From CAWFSE01 sp963697565 (GTDB lineage Bacteria > Actinomycetota > Actinomycetes > CAVWCF01): 64,000 nt of DNA. Below the pieces are notes generated by a model that saw nothing but the letters and a program-made list of their open reading frames with translations, ran no database searches and was not told the origin of the DNA. The DNA lies in contig CAVOOM010000009.1 in NCBI GenBank assembly GCA_963697565.1, positions 1 to 64,000 on the forward strand, in the 5' to 3' direction. Position 1 is the first letter of the stretch. The number at the start of each line of letters is the position of its first letter. Positions 1 through 10,409 of this stretch are shown in pieces. The position numbers and the translations under genes were made by a program.

Positions 1-221
1 CCGATGCGATGGCGGTGGCCCTGGAGCGCGGCACCCCGCTCGCCGACGTGCTGCGCGCCCAGGCCGTCGACGCCCGCGAGGCGGGCCGGCGGGCCTTGAT
101 CGAGGCGGCCGCCCGCAAGGAGATCGCGATGATGGTCCCGGTGGTCTTCCTGGTGATGCCCGTCTCGGTGATCTTCCTGCTCTTCCCGGGCTTCGTCGGA
201 CTGTCGCTCGACGCCCCATGA
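1..221 (+). CDS. TadC-like type II secretion F-domain protein, C-terminal end only
   Basis: The reading frame is open from the window edge and stops at 219-221. The visible ~73 residues end in a charged stretch (AREAGRRALIEAAARKE) followed by a hydrophobic membrane segment rich in Val, Met, Phe and Pro, the usual end of a TadB/TadC (T2SSF) inner-membrane platform protein. Small TadE-like genes follow directly, which supports TadC. These proteins anchor the Flp pilus assembly machine in the cytoplasmic membrane. The N-terminus lies outside the window, so the assignment rests on the tail and the context. Confidence 0.7.
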   Translation, partial: DAMAVALERGTPLADVLRAQAVDAREAGRRALIEAAARKEIAMMVPVVFLVMPVSVIFLLFPGFVGLSLDAP

Positions 222-282
222 CCCCATCCAGGCAGCTGACCGCATCCCGGCAGCCCATCCACCACCCGGCAAGGAGCACCTC

Positions 283-492
283 ATGCAGCAAGCCCTGATC
301 GCCTTCTTCGACGGAATCGGCCAGGTGCTGCGCGCCGCCGGGCGGCGGACCGGATCCGACCGCGGCGACGTGCCCGGCTGGGTGCTCGTGACGGTGATGA
401 CCGCCGGCCTCGTGATGACGCTCTGGCTCGTCGCCGACGACCAGCTCTCGAAGATCTTCAGCGACGCCATCGGCAGCGTCACCGGGCCATGA
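283..492 (+). CDS. Small single-span membrane protein, Flp pilin-like
   Basis: This is a 69-residue protein preceded by a good ribosome binding site (aaggag, 8 bases before the ATG). It has an amphipathic N-terminal third, a DRGDVPGW stretch, then one hydrophobic helix (VLVTVMTAGLVMTLWLV) and a short acidic tail. Its position between the TadC end and two TadE-like genes is where actinobacterial Tad operons place a small pilin-like protein. Its stop overlaps the next start (ATGA at 489-492), so translation is coupled. I cannot tell whether it is the structural pilin or an accessory membrane protein. Confidence 0.6.
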   Translation: MQQALIAFFDGIGQVLRAAGRRTGSDRGDVPGWVLVTVMTAGLVMTLWLVADDQLSKIFSDAIGSVTGP

Positions 493-890
493 CCGGCGAG
501 CGGGGCCCTTGCGTCGAATCGGGCGACCGCGGCTCCGCCATCGCCGAGTTCGTCATGGTGGCGGCGATGCTGCTGGCGCTGTTCCTCGCCGTGGTGCAGC
601 TGGGGCTCGCGCTGCATGTGCGCAACACGCTGGTGGCGGCCGCGGCTGAGGGCGCGCGCCTGGGGGCGTCCGCCGACCGCGGGCCCGAGGACGCCGCCGC
701 CCGCACGCGCGAGCTGATCGCCGAAGCGCTCTCGGAGCGCTTCGCCGGCGGGGTGTCGGCGGTGGAGGTCGACGGCCCGGCCGGCCCGGTGATCGAGGTC
801 GAGGTGCGCGCCACCCTTCCGGTGGTGGGCTTCGCCGGCCCCGCGCGTGCCCTGGCCGTCCAGGGCCACGCGCTGGAGGAGTCCCGGTGA
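489..890 (+). CDS. TadE-like pseudopilin
   Basis: This 133-residue protein has the TadE pattern: a short charged start with DRGSAIAEF, where Glu sits just before the hydrophobic helix, then a long hydrophobic segment and NTLVAAAAEGARLGA. The remainder is a soluble domain. TadE proteins are minor pseudopilins assembled at the membrane by the Tad machine. The start overlaps the upstream stop, and its own stop overlaps the next GTG (GTGA at 887-890), indicating a tightly coupled operon. Confidence 0.8.
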   Translation: MTGERGPCVESGDRGSAIAEFVMVAAMLLALFLAVVQLGLALHVRNTLVAAAAEGARLGASADRGPEDAAARTRELIAEALSERFAGGVSAVEVDGPAGPVIEVEVRATLPVVGFAGPARALAVQGHALEESR

Positions 891-1363
891 CGCGCCGCAG
901 ATGGGTCCCGGTCCGCGGTCTGCGCGCATCGAGGCCCGGTGGGTCGGACGCCGGCAGCGCCCTGATCGAGTTCGCCTTCCTCGGCGTGCTGCTGTTCGTG
1001 CCGCTGGTCTACCTCGTGCTGAGCGTGTTCGCGGTGCAGCGGGCCGCGTACGGCGCGACGGCGGCGGCACGCGAGGCCGGCCGGGCCTGGGCGACCGCCG
1101 CCGATGACGCCGAGGGACGTCAGCGCGCGTACGCCGCGGCCGCCCTGGCGCTGGGCGACCAGGGCCTTGCGCTTCGACCCAGCGAGCTCACCGTCGACTG
1201 CCCGTCGACCCCCTGCCTGTCGCCGGGGGCCACCCTCACCGTCCGAGTCGACACCCGGGTGCCGCTGCCGCTGGTGCCCGACCTGCTGGGCCGCGACCTG
1301 GCCTCGGTCGCCGTCTCCGCCCGGCACGATGCCGTCGTCGACGCCTACCGGGGGTTCCCGTGA
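887..1363 (+). CDS. Second TadE-like pseudopilin (TadF-like)
   Basis: This 158-residue protein starts at a GTG overlapping the previous stop. After a basic leader it shows DAGSALIEFAFLGVLL, the same Ser-Ala-Leu-Ile-Glu-Phe signature as TadE, then a hydrophobic helix and AAREAGRAWA. Two cysteines (CPSTPC) in the exported domain could form a disulfide. It is a paralogue of its upstream neighbour and probably a second minor pilin. Confidence 0.78.
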   Translation: MTRRRWVPVRGLRASRPGGSDAGSALIEFAFLGVLLFVPLVYLVLSVFAVQRAAYGATAAAREAGRAWATAADDAEGRQRAYAAAALALGDQGLALRPSELTVDCPSTPCLSPGATLTVRVDTRVPLPLVPDLLGRDLASVAVSARHDAVVDAYRGFP

Positions 1364-1412
1364 GGGCTGCGGGCCGTCCTGAGCGGGCGCGGCGGCGATC
1401 CGCGGTGGCGCG

Positions 1413-1838
1413 ATGACCGAGGGCAGCGTACTGGTCCTGCTGCTCGGCTTCGCCGTGCTGGCCCTCGTGCTGGTGGGGGTGGTGGCGGACCTGTCGAAGG
1501 TGTTCCTCGCCAAGCGCGCCCTGGCCTCCACCGCCGACGGCGCGGCGATCGCCGCGGCCCAGGCCATCGACCTGGAGGCGCTCTACACGGGCTCGGCCGA
1601 TCCGGGGTCGCTGCCGATCGACGGCCGGGCCGCCGAGGCAGCCGCCCGCGGGCATCTGGCCCGCGACGGTTCGGCCGCCGCGTACGACGCCTTCGCGCTC
1701 GACCGCGTCGAGGCGACGCCCACCCAGGCGACTGTGGAGGTCTCGGCGCGGGTGGCCCTGATCTTCGGGGCCTTCGTCTCCGGCCCCGATGGTGTTCGCG
1801 TCTCGGCGTCGGCCACCGCCCGCTCGCCGATCGGCTGA
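1413..1838 (+). CDS. TadG/TadE-family helical secreted protein (Rv3654c-like)
   Basis: This 141-residue protein has a short N-terminus (MTEGS), then a strong hydrophobic helix (VLVLLLGFAVLALVLVGVV), then ASTADGAAIAAAQAID, the typical actinobacterial TadE/TadG-like arrangement. It is the last gene of the Tad run. Start 1413 is 50 bases after the previous stop. It is likely membrane-anchored with an exported domain. No enzymatic motif is visible. Confidence 0.7.
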   Translation: MTEGSVLVLLLGFAVLALVLVGVVADLSKVFLAKRALASTADGAAIAAAQAIDLEALYTGSADPGSLPIDGRAAEAAARGHLARDGSAAAYDAFALDRVEATPTQATVEVSARVALIFGAFVSGPDGVRVSASATARSPIG

Positions 1839-2177
1839 GCCTGGGTGCCGCCTCGTCGCGCCGCACATGCACGGGCCGGTGTGTCGAGAATCATGCGTTT
1901 GGGGCGGATTCGATGCCCTAAGTCCTCTGGCGCAACGCTGCCCCCAGGGACAGTCTGGAGGTACCCAATGAGGTGTTGGGGACCGAGGGGGCAACGATCC
2001 GCGGCCGACACTGGCGGCGATCGGCTTCGGTCCGGCGGCGACCGCGCGACTCGCGGCGCCAGACGTGGCCGACCCCGGGCGCACTCGGCGGTCACCTCCC
2101 GCCGCAAGGCGGGGAGGGCGGCGGGGAGCCACTGGTGAGACCGACCTCGGCACACGTCGACTCGACGAGGTGCCACG
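1839..2177 (+). other. 339-bp non-coding leader with a GNRA-capped hairpin
   Basis: No convincing gene lies between the Tad operon and the surface-protein gene. Positions 2095-2117 form a hairpin of about 9 base pairs with one bulged G, closed by a GCAA tetraloop. No T-run follows, so it is not a classical terminator. I could not match the region to a known riboswitch consensus. An apparent 97-codon ORF here lacks recognisable protein features. Confidence 0.4.
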
Positions 2178-4193
2178 ATGATCCGCTCTCCGGTAAACCA
2201 CCCCCACCTGCGCGCCCTTGCCGCGCTCGCCGCAGTAGCCCTGGCCGCGCTATTCCTACCCTTCGCAGCAGGTCCGGCCGCGGCCGCCGATGTCCAGGGC
2301 TTTGAGATCGACGGCGACCTCATTGATGCCCCCGCGGGCGGGGCCGCCGACTGGGACACGCGGCTGACCGGACCCTCGCTCAATGACCAGGATCCCTCCG
2401 ACACAACGGTGTTTTCAGCGTCCTCGAAGGAGGACCAGGACCCCAGCACCTGGACGTTCGCCGGCCAGCCTCCGCAGAAGGACGACATCGGCAACGTCTA
2501 CGTGGACACCGACCTGGTCGGCGGACACGTCGTCCTGCGCCTGGCTTGGGACCGCAACGGCACGACCGGCACGGACACCTACTACCTGGAGCTGAACAAG
2601 AGCCCGAACAGCGCTCTGGCGATCCCTTCGCGCACGGTCGGTGACCTGCGCTTCGGCATCGAGGAGCAGGGCAACGGCGTCATCGCACTGCTCGACGCCA
2701 GCCAGTGGGTCGCGGCCGGTGGTGGCAGCTGGCAGTCCATCCCGTTGGGGCTGAGCGGCTTCGCGTACGCGGTCAGCCCCGCAGCGGTCGCGCTGCCGGC
2801 CGGGTGGACGAGCCCCTGGGCCGTCGGCTCGTACGAAGCAGAGCAGTTCGTCGAGACGTCCTTCGACCTCACGGCCCTGATCGGCCTTGAGCCGGGATGC
2901 CCGCCGGCCTTCGGCACCCTCAACCTCCGCAACGCCACCGGTGGGGGTGGCGGATTGGCCAGCAACCTCAAGGACACCATCGCAGGGCTGGAAGTCCCGG
3001 CGCCCGACACCTGCGGAACGGTGATCGTCAACAAGGACACCCTGCCCGCCGGTTCTGCCCAGACCTTCGAGCTGGACTCGACGCTCGGCCTGGAGGCCTC
3101 CACCAACGGCGGCCTTGACGGCAAGTCGATCAGCGACACCACGGCCGGCTCGGTGACCGCCCTCAGACGTGCAGCCCGGCTCGTACACCGTGGACGAGCA
3201 GTCCCGGACGGCTGGGACTTCACCGAGGTGGTCTGCGACGACCCCGATGACGGCACAGCCCTTGAGGGCTCTCTCGTGACTCTCGACGTCGATGAGAACG
3301 AGACGGTCACCTGCACGTACACCAACACCCAGCGCGGCGCGATCGTGGTCGAGAAGGTCGCCTACGGAGGCGGCGACGACGCCTTTGCCTTCACCGGCGA
3401 CGTGACGGCTAGCCTGCAAGACGGCGAGACCGCGACGGCCGAAGGGCTCCTCCCCGGCGACTACTCGGTGGTTGAAAGCTGACCCCGGAGCAAGTGGCCG
3501 CGGGCTGGTACCTGGACGACATCGTCTGCGACGACGAGGACTCCACGGGCAGCGTCGACGCTTCCGAGGCGACCTTCGCGGTCGGCCCAGGCGAGACGGT
3601 GACCTGCACCTTCGTGAACGTGATGGAGTCGGACCTGACCATCGTGAAGTCCAACGACCCGACCGGCCTGGTGCCGCTGGGTAGCACCGTCACCTACACG
3701 CTGAAGGTCGGCGTGCCGGCTGGCGGCGGATACGACCAAGAGCAGGTCGTCGTCACCGACTACATCCCGGGCTACGACCCGGCCGTCACGGCTCCGGCAC
3801 GATGACGTACGTCGAGGGCTCGGCCACATGCGACACCGGCCTCTTCCCGTGCGCAGTCGCCTACGACGCCACCGCGAAGAAGCTGACCTGGACCATCGAC
3901 AAGATCTCCGTCGGCGAGTTCCGCACCCTGACCTTCAAGGCCACCGTCGACAAGACCCAGGCGAGCATCCCGTCTGGCCAGTCCGGCACGGTGACGCTGA
4001 AGAACGTGGCAGCGATGGACTCGCTGTACACCGACCTGGTGAAGTCCAACGAGGTCCAGAACACCGCGAACATCGAGGTCGCCGTGCTGCCGCAGGTCGT
4101 GGTGCCGGCGGCCGTGGCCCAGACCGGCGTGGGGCTCCCGCTTGGGACGCTGCCCTGGCCGGGCTGCTCCTGATCGGCACGGGACCGCCCTAG
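2178..4193 (+). CDS. Secreted wall-anchored surface protein with SpaA/DUF11-like repeats (frame-broken)
   Basis: The protein starts with a signal peptide (basic start, Leu/Ala helix, cut near AAA-DV). A ~250-residue N-terminal domain follows. Then come two collagen-binding/SpaA-type modules (CGTVIVNKDTLPAGSAQTFEL and GAIVVEKVAYGG), each ending in a TCTY/FxN strand, and a DUF11-like repeat (LTIVKSNDPTGLVPLGSTVTYTL). The C-terminus has AVAQTG, a hydrophobic helix (LAGLLLIGTG) and probably a basic tail, so it looks like a sortase substrate of LAXTG type. The frame shifts near 3170, 3478, 3803 and 4147. The true stop may be at 4240-4242. It is probably one intact gene with sequence errors. Confidence 0.75.
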
Positions 4194-4336
4194 CGCTCGG
4201 CTCGAGCCGCCTGGGCGAGGCCGAGGCCCGCATGACGGCTGACGCTCCCCCGATCCTCACGCAATCGGTCCGGGGGCGGAGGCTCTGTCTCGCCTCGGAG
4301 TTGGAGGGGGGTAGAGCGGTCGCGTACCCTCGGCGC

Positions 4337-5447
4337 GTGGCCCTCCAGGATTTCGGCGAAGCCCTCAAGGAGCTCGACACCACCCTCGGCACCATCGAGG
4401 CCGTGCTCGACCTGGACAAGCTGCGCGCCGAGATCGCCGACCTCAACGAGCAGGCCGCCGCCCCTGACCTGTGGGACGACCAGGAGCACGCGCAGCGGGT
4501 CACGTCGCGGCTGAGCCAGGCGCAGAACGAGGTGGCCCGCGTCGAGGGGCTGCGCGGCCGGATCGACGATCTGGCGATCATGCGCGAGATGGCCGAGGAG
4601 GAGTCCGACGCCGGGGCCCTGGCCGACACCGAGACCGAGCTCACCGAGCTGACCCGCGCGATCGACCAGCTTGAGGTGCGCACCCTGCTGTCGGGCGAGT
4701 ACGACGCCCGCGAGGCGCTCGTCACGATCCGCTCGGAGGCCGGGGGCGTCGACGCGGCCGACTGGGCCGAGATGCTGCATGCGGATGTACCTGCGCTGGG
4801 CCGAGCGCCACGGCTACCCGACCGAGGTCTACGACATCTCCTACGCCGAGGAGGCCGGCATCAAGTCGGCGACCTTCGCGGTGAAGGGCCCGTACACCTA
4901 CGGCACGCTGTCGATCGAGCAGGGCACCCACCGCCTGGTGCGCATCTCGCCGTTCGACAACCAGGGCCGCCGGCAGACCTCGTTCGCCGGCGTCGAGGTG
5001 CTCCCGGTCGTCGAGCAGACCGACCACATCGAGATCCCCGAGAACGAGATGCGCATCGACGTGTTCCGCTCGTCCGGGCCGGGCGGCCAGAGCGTCAACA
5101 CCACCGACTCCGCGGTCCGGATCACCCACCTGCCCACCGGCATCGTGGTGTCCTGCCAGAACGAGAAGTCCCAGATCCAGAACCGCGCCGCCGCGCTGCG
5201 GGTGCTGCAGGCGAGGCTGCTCGAGGTCCGCCGCCATGAGGAGAGGGCGCAGATGGACGCCCTCAAGGGCGACACCAGCGGCTCCTGGGGCAACCAGATG
5301 CGGTCGTACGTGCTGCATCCGTACCAGATGGTCAAGGACCTGCGGACCGAGTACGAGGTCGGCAACCCCTCGGCGGTGCTCGACGGCGACATCGACGAGT
5401 TCATCGAGGCCGGCATCCGCTGGCGCAAGCGCGCCGAGTCCGCCTGA
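4337..5447 (+). CDS. prfB: Peptide chain release factor 2 (frame-broken)
   Basis: RF2 recognises UGA and UAA stop codons and triggers peptide release. The protein has the N-terminal helical domain, then the SPF recognition tripeptide (RISPFDN) and the catalytic GGQ loop (SSGPGGQSVN), and ends in the usual IRWRKR tail. A GTG at 4337 gives the expected N-terminus (ALQDFGEALKEL). The frame breaks near 4778, where one extra C in ctgcatgcgg separates EML from RMYLRWAE. This is about codon 148 and not the codon ~25 CUUUGA site of programmed RF2 frameshifting, so an error is likely. It heads the conserved prfB-ftsE-ftsX order. Confidence 0.93.
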
Positions 5448-5632
5448 ACGCGGCCTCTGGGCCCCGCAGGCCGGCCCCGGCGGGCCGTTCGACCCGGCTC
5501 CCCCGGCGCGCCTGAGCCCGGAGATCGCCGCTGCCCCACGTACAGTGGTCGCACGGCCGGGCGCCCCAGGCGCCGCTTCCCCCAGTGCACCGACTGGTCC
5601 TTACTTCCCCCGACTCGGCCGCCGAGGCACCC

Positions 5633-6323
5633 GTGATCCGTCTAGACCACGTCACCAAGCAGTACGCCACGCAGAACCGCCCTGCCCTCGACGACGTCAG
5701 CGTCGAGATCGAGAAGGGCGAGTTCGCGTTCTTGGTCGGCTCGTCCGGGTCGGGCAAGTCGACGTTCCTGCGGATGATCATGCGCGAGGAGCGGCCCCAG
5801 GCCGGCACCGTCACGGTGCTCGGCAAGGACCTCGCCAAGCTGTCGAACTGGAAGGTGCCGGCCCTGCGCCGCCAGATCGGCGCGGTGTTCCAGGACTTCC
5901 GGCTGCTGCCCAACAAGACGGTCGCCCAGAACGTCGCCTTCGCCCTCGAGGTGATCGGCAAGCCCAGCCAGCAGCATCCAGGCCGTGGTGCCCGAGGTGC
6001 TCGACCTGGTCGGGCTGAAGGGCAAGGAGGAGCGCTGCCCCGACCAGCTCTCCGGCGGCGAGCAGCAGCGCGTGGCCATCGCCCGCGCCTTCGTCAACCG
6101 CCCGATGCTCCTCATCGCCGACGAGCCCACCGGGAACCTCGACCCGACGACCTCCGTCGGCATCATGAAACTGCTCGACCGGATCAACCGCACCGGGACG
6201 ACCGTGGTGATGGCCACCCATGACGCCGCGATCGTCGACCAGATGCGCAAGCGCGTGATCGAGCTGGAGGGCGGGCACGTCGTCCGCGACCAGTCGCGCG
6301 GCGTCTACGGCTACGCCCGCTAG
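5633..6323 (+). CDS. ftsE: Cell division ATP-binding protein FtsE (frame-broken)
   Basis: This is the ABC ATPase that pairs with FtsX at the division site and drives peptidoglycan hydrolase activation. It shows Walker A (GSSGSGKST, residue ~36), signature LSGGEQQR, Walker B (LLIADEPTGNLDP) and the switch His (MATHD). The GTG at 5633 begins VIRLDHVTKQY, the family start. One base too many near 5972 (cagcagcatcc) breaks the frame between KPSQ and IQAVVPEVL. ftsX begins 24 bases downstream. Confidence 0.93.
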
Positions 6324-6346
6324 GGCCGGAGAGGAACACCAGCCCC

Positions 6347-7262
6347 ATGCGTGCTCAGTTCGTCATGTCACGAGGTCGGCATCGGCCTGCGGCGCAACCT
6401 GACCATGACCGTCGCGGTCATCATCACGGTGGCGATCTCGCTCGGCCCTGCTTCGGCGCCGGCCTGCTGGTCCGCGCCCAGGTCGAGACGATGAAGGACT
6501 TCTGGTACGACAGGGTCGAGGTGCGCGTCTTCCTCTGCGGCCCGGACTCCGACGCGCCCTCCTGCTCGGCGCGGCGCCGTCACCGAGGCGCAGCAGCGAC
6601 GAGATCGAGGACGACCTGCGGGCGCTGCCCCAGGTCGGCAGGAGGTGTTCTACGAGTCCAAGGAGGAGGCGTACGAGCGGTTCAAGGAGCAGTTCAAGGA
6701 CTCCGCGATCGCCGACAACGTCACCGCCGACGCCCTGCCCGGAGTCGTTCCGGGTGAAGCTCACCGACCCGACGAAGTACGACGTCGTCGCCACCGCGTT
6801 CGAGGGCCGGCCGGGCGTCGAGCAGGTGCAGGACCAGCGGGCGATGCTGGACCGCTTCTTCCAGGCTGCTCAACGGCTTCCAGGTCGCGGCCCTGTTCAT
6901 CGCGCTCGTGCAGATCGTCGCTGGCGGCCCTGCTGATCTCCAACACGATCCGGGTCGCCGCCTTCAGCCGCCGGCGCGAGACCGGCATCATGCGGCTGGT
7001 CGGCGCCTCGAACTTCTACATCCAGCTGCCGTTCCTGCTGGAGGGCGCGATCGCCGCGGCTGATCGGCGCGATCCTGGCCTGCGCGTCGATCATCGGCAT
7101 CAAGAAGTTCTTCGTCGAGGACCGGCTGGCGCCGTCCTTCCAGTTCACCGCCTTCATCGGCTGGGACGCTGTGTGGGTCGTGGTGCCGATCCTGCTTCTC
7201 GCGGGCGTGGGCTGTCCGCGCTCGCCGGCTTCCTCACCTTGCGCCGCTACCTGCGGGTTTGA
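6347..7262 (+). CDS. ftsX: Cell division permease FtsX (many frame breaks)
   Basis: FtsX is the membrane partner of FtsE and transmits ATP hydrolysis to an extracellular peptidoglycan hydrolase. Pieces in three frames assemble into MRAQFVMS-EVGIGLRRNLTMT, a first membrane helix, an extracellular loop with MKDFWYDRVEVRVFLC and FRVKLTDPTKYD, then NTIRVAAFSRRRETGIMRL, two further helices and LTLRRYLRV. I see about ten breaks, mostly single extra bases (for example near 6366, 6443, 6453, 6741, 6868 and 7060) and one apparent deletion near 7215. Its stop overlaps the next ATG at 7262. Being essential, the gene is very probably intact in the organism. Confidence 0.9.
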
Positions 7263-8586
7263 TGGGGTGTCGCCCACAGCCGGCGGGCAGGCGGCCGATC
7301 GACCGACGGGGTGCGGGTGACCTGACACGCGGGCAGCGCCCGGCGGCGGCCGTGCTGGTCGCCGCGCTCGCCGCCGTGCTGGCCCTGGTCGGCTGCTCGT
7401 CGCCGGCCGCAGGCCGACGACAAGAAGGCCGATCGACGCCAAGGTGAAGGCGGCCCAGAGCCAGCTGGAGAACGCCGACCCAGCAGGTCCAGGCCGCCGC
7501 GGCCGCGCTCGTCGCCGCGCAGGCCGGGCTGCCCTCGGCGCAGCAGGCGCTCTCGCAGGCCTCGACCGAGCTGGCCTCGGCCCAGGCCGCGGAGGCCGAG
7601 GTGGCCAGCGCGTGGCCGCGCGCAGAGGCCGAGCGGGCCAAGGCCGAGCGCGCCGTGGCCGGCCGTGCAGGAGCGGATCGCCGGCACCCGCCAGCTGATC
7701 GGACGGGTGGCCCGGGATGTCTACACCCAGGCAGCGCCGTTCACCGAGTGGCAGGTCGTGCTCCAGTCCGAGAGACCCCGGACGACTTCGGTGGCGCGGC
7801 TCGCCGGCGGTCCAGTCCGTGATGCGTTCGCAGGGCTCGCGCGCTGGACCGCCTCGCCCAGGACCGGGCCGACCTGGCGCCGAGGAGCAGCGGGCGCGCC
7901 GGCGCCGCCGAGGACCTGGTCAAGCAGGAGCGCGCCGCCGCCCAGGCGCGTCGCCGCCGAGGTGGCCGCCGCCGCCGAGGCGGCGCGGCAGGCGAAGGCC
8001 CAGGTCGACGCGCTGGTCCCGCAGCGTGACGCCGCGCTTGCGCCAGCGCGCGAGTCCGAGCGGGCCGCCGAGCTCAAGCGCCTCCAGGAGCTGCAGGCCG
8101 AGCAGAGGCGGGTCGCCGCGCGCGATCGCGGCCGCGAGCCGGCCGCTCCGCGCGGGTCGGGCAAGCCCACCGGCCCGCTGATCTGGCCGATCCCCGGGTC
8201 GCACCTCCGGGCAGGTCGGGCCGCGCATCCACCCGGTCTACGGCTACCGCTCGTGCCACACCGGCATCGACATCGGCGCGCCGCTCCGGCACGCCGATCA
8301 AGGCCGCCGCCGCCGGCACGGTCGTCTCGGCCTCGTCCAACGGCGGCCTACGGCAGCATGACGATGCATCAGCCACAGCGGCGGCCTGGCGACGATGTAC
8401 GCCCACCAGTCCGGTTTGCGCGTGCGCGGCCGGCCAGACGGTCGAGCAGGGCCAGGTGATCGGCTACGTCGGCTCGACCGGGCTACATCACCGGCCCGCA
8501 CCTGCACTTCGAGGTGCACGTCAACGGCGTCCCGTACAACCCGCTGGGCTGGTTCGGCGGGGCGAAGTCGCCCGATCCGCTGCTGA
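7262..8586 (+). CDS. Secreted coiled-coil M23 peptidase, EnvC/RipC-like (many frame breaks)
   Basis: The N-terminus carries a signal with a lipobox-like LVGC, then a long Ala/Gln/Glu-rich coiled coil (KVKAAQSQLENA onward), then a C-terminal M23/LytM domain with GYRSCHTGIDIGAP and GPHLHFEVHVNG, which hold the zinc ligands. It follows ftsEX directly, so it is a good candidate for the hydrolase that FtsEX activates through its coiled coil. The reconstructed end is SPIRC at 8584-8586. Frame breaks recur every 50-100 bases. Whether it is truly lipidated is uncertain. Confidence 0.85.
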
Positions 8587-8649
8587 CCGCCCCCAGCGGG
8601 CGGTCGACGGGGCCGGCGAGTCGCGCCGAGCGACCGTAGACTCGCCCGC

Positions 8650-9840
8650 ATGTCCCGTCCCTCCACCCGCTCGCGGGCCGCTGCTCGCCGCCGGCGTGCT
8701 GGGGGCGGTCGTGGTGGCGTACGCGGGCGGCGTGGTCACCGGCGTCGCCGGCTCCCGCGACGCCGACGCCCGCCGCAGAGCGTCGTCGACGAGGCCGCTG
8801 ACCGGATCGCCGACTCACGCGGCCCGCGACGGTCGACCGCGGCGTGCTGGAGCGGGCCGCGGTCGAGGGCATGCTCAAGGCGCTGGGCGACCGGTGGTCG
8901 ACGTACCTCCGCCCGGCCGACTTCGCGGCGTTCACCGACACCCTCGAGGGCCGCTACTCCGGCGTGGGGCTGTGGGTCCGCCAGGGCTTCGACGGGGTGC
9001 TGCTGGTCGGCAGCGTGCAGTCCGGCTCGCCCGCCGAGGCCGCTGGGCTGCAGGCCGGCGACGAGCTGATCGCGGTCGACGGCGCGACGGTCGAGGGCCG
9101 CGACCACTGCCGAGGTGGTGCGGACGCTGCGCGGGGACCCGGGCACGACGGTGGCCGTCACGCGTCCGCCGGGCGACGGGGGCACGAGGCCGTCACGCTG
9201 ACCCGCGCGACGCTGGCCGCCGACGACGTCTCGGTGGACGCGCGCAAGGGGGGCGTCGAGCGTGCTGCGGGTCGCGGCGTTCACCCGCGGGGTGGGCGCG
9301 CCAGGTCCGCGCGGCCCTCGCCGCGGCCGACCCCGCCACGTACCGCACCGGGGTCGTCCTGGACCTGCGGGCCAACCCCGGCGGCCTGCTGGATGAGGCC
9401 GTCGACGTCGCCGGCGCGTTCCTCGACGGCGGGCCGGTTGTCTCGTACGAGACGCCGCGGCCAGCCCGACCGCACCCTGCAGTCGTACGACGCGGGCGAC
9501 ACGTCGACGGGCGCTGGTCGTCTGGTGGACGGCGGCACCGCCAGTGCCGCCGAGGTGGTCGCCGCGGCGCTGCAGGACCGCAACCGCGCGGTCGTCGTCG
9601 GCGCGCGCACCTTCGGCAAGGGCTCGGTGCAGGAGCCGTCGCGGCTGTCCGACGGGTCGGCCCTCGAGCTCACGGTCGGCCGCTACCTCACGCCCAACGG
9701 CCGCGTCATCGACGGGGTCGGCGTCGAGCCCGATGTGGTGGTCGGTGCCACGGCGTCGCCGCGGCGCCGCCGAGCGGCGCGCCATCGAGGTGCTGACCGG
9801 CCTGACCGCCGCGCTCGACACCGCGACCGGGCGGGGCTGA
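8650..9840 (+). CDS. S41 family C-terminal processing peptidase (frame-broken)
   Basis: The order is an N-terminal membrane helix (LGAVVVAYAGGVVTGV), the linker with GDRWSTYLRP, a PDZ domain (GVGLWVRQGFDGVLLVGSV, GSPAEAAGLQAGDELIAVDG) and the S41 protease core. The core has LRANPGGLLDEAV, the nucleophile region DGGTASAAEVVAAAL and the Lys motif GARTFGKGSVQ. Such enzymes cut exported proteins near their C-termini. Breaks occur near 8690, 8800, 9105, 9170, 9255, 9300, 9465, 9515 and 9760. It ends 3 bases before smpB. Confidence 0.88.
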
Positions 9841-9843
9841 GCC

Positions 9844-10323
9844 GTGGTCAAGGAGCGAGGGCGGCGCAACGTCGCCCAGAACAAGAAGGCGCGGCACGAC
9901 TACCACATCGACACCGTCTACGAGGCCGGCATCGTGCTCACCGGCACCGAGGTCAAGGCGCTGCGGGCCGGCCGCGCGTCGCTGGTCGACGGCTTCGCGG
10001 AGGTGCGCGACGGCGAGGTCTGGCTGCGCAACGTCCACATCCCCGAGTACGACGCCGGGACCTGGACCAACCACGCGCCCCGGCGGCCGCGCAAGCTGCT
10101 GCTGCGCCGCGACGAGATCCAGCGCTTGATCGGCAAGACCAAGGAGGGCGGCTCGACCTTGGTGCCGCTCGCGATCTACTTCAAGGACGGGTACGCCAAG
10201 GTCGAGATCGCGCTGGCCCGAGGCAAGAAGTCGTACGACAAGCGGCAGACCATGGCCGAGCGGGATGCCACGCGGGAGACGCAGCGGGCGCTGGGCCGCC
10301 GGCGCAAGGGGATGACCGACTGA
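9844..10323 (+). CDS. smpB: SsrA-binding protein SmpB
   Basis: This is a full-length 159-residue SmpB and carries no frame break. It binds tmRNA and delivers it to stalled ribosomes. Diagnostic stretches are NKKARHDYHI, GIVLTGTEVKALRAGRASL, NVHIPEY and the basic tail KKSYDKR. The start is GTG. The tmRNA gene lies 86 bases downstream on the same strand, so both parts of the rescue system are adjacent. Confidence 0.97.
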   Translation: MVKERGRRNVAQNKKARHDYHIDTVYEAGIVLTGTEVKALRAGRASLVDGFAEVRDGEVWLRNVHIPEYDAGTWTNHAPRRPRKLLLRRDEIQRLIGKTKEGGSTLVPLAIYFKDGYAKVEIALARGKKSYDKRQTMAERDATRETQRALGRRRKGMTD

Positions 10324-10409
10324 TCGGCCGGGCCGCTTCGAGGGCGTGCGCCGGGCGACGGGAGCGGGCAGTCGGTCTGGGTGGGTACCATGGAGTCACA
10401 ACTCAACAG

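Noticed and set aside
1845..2138. A 97-codon ORF in the leader of the surface-protein gene
   Set aside because: Arg/Gly-rich translation without domain features or ribosome site. It overlaps other open frames of equal quality.
4337..4790. Programmed +1 frameshift in prfB
   Set aside because: The break is near codon 148, not at the codon ~25 UGA site, and has no CUUUGA or Shine-Dalgarno-like spur. Neighbouring genes carry similar breaks.
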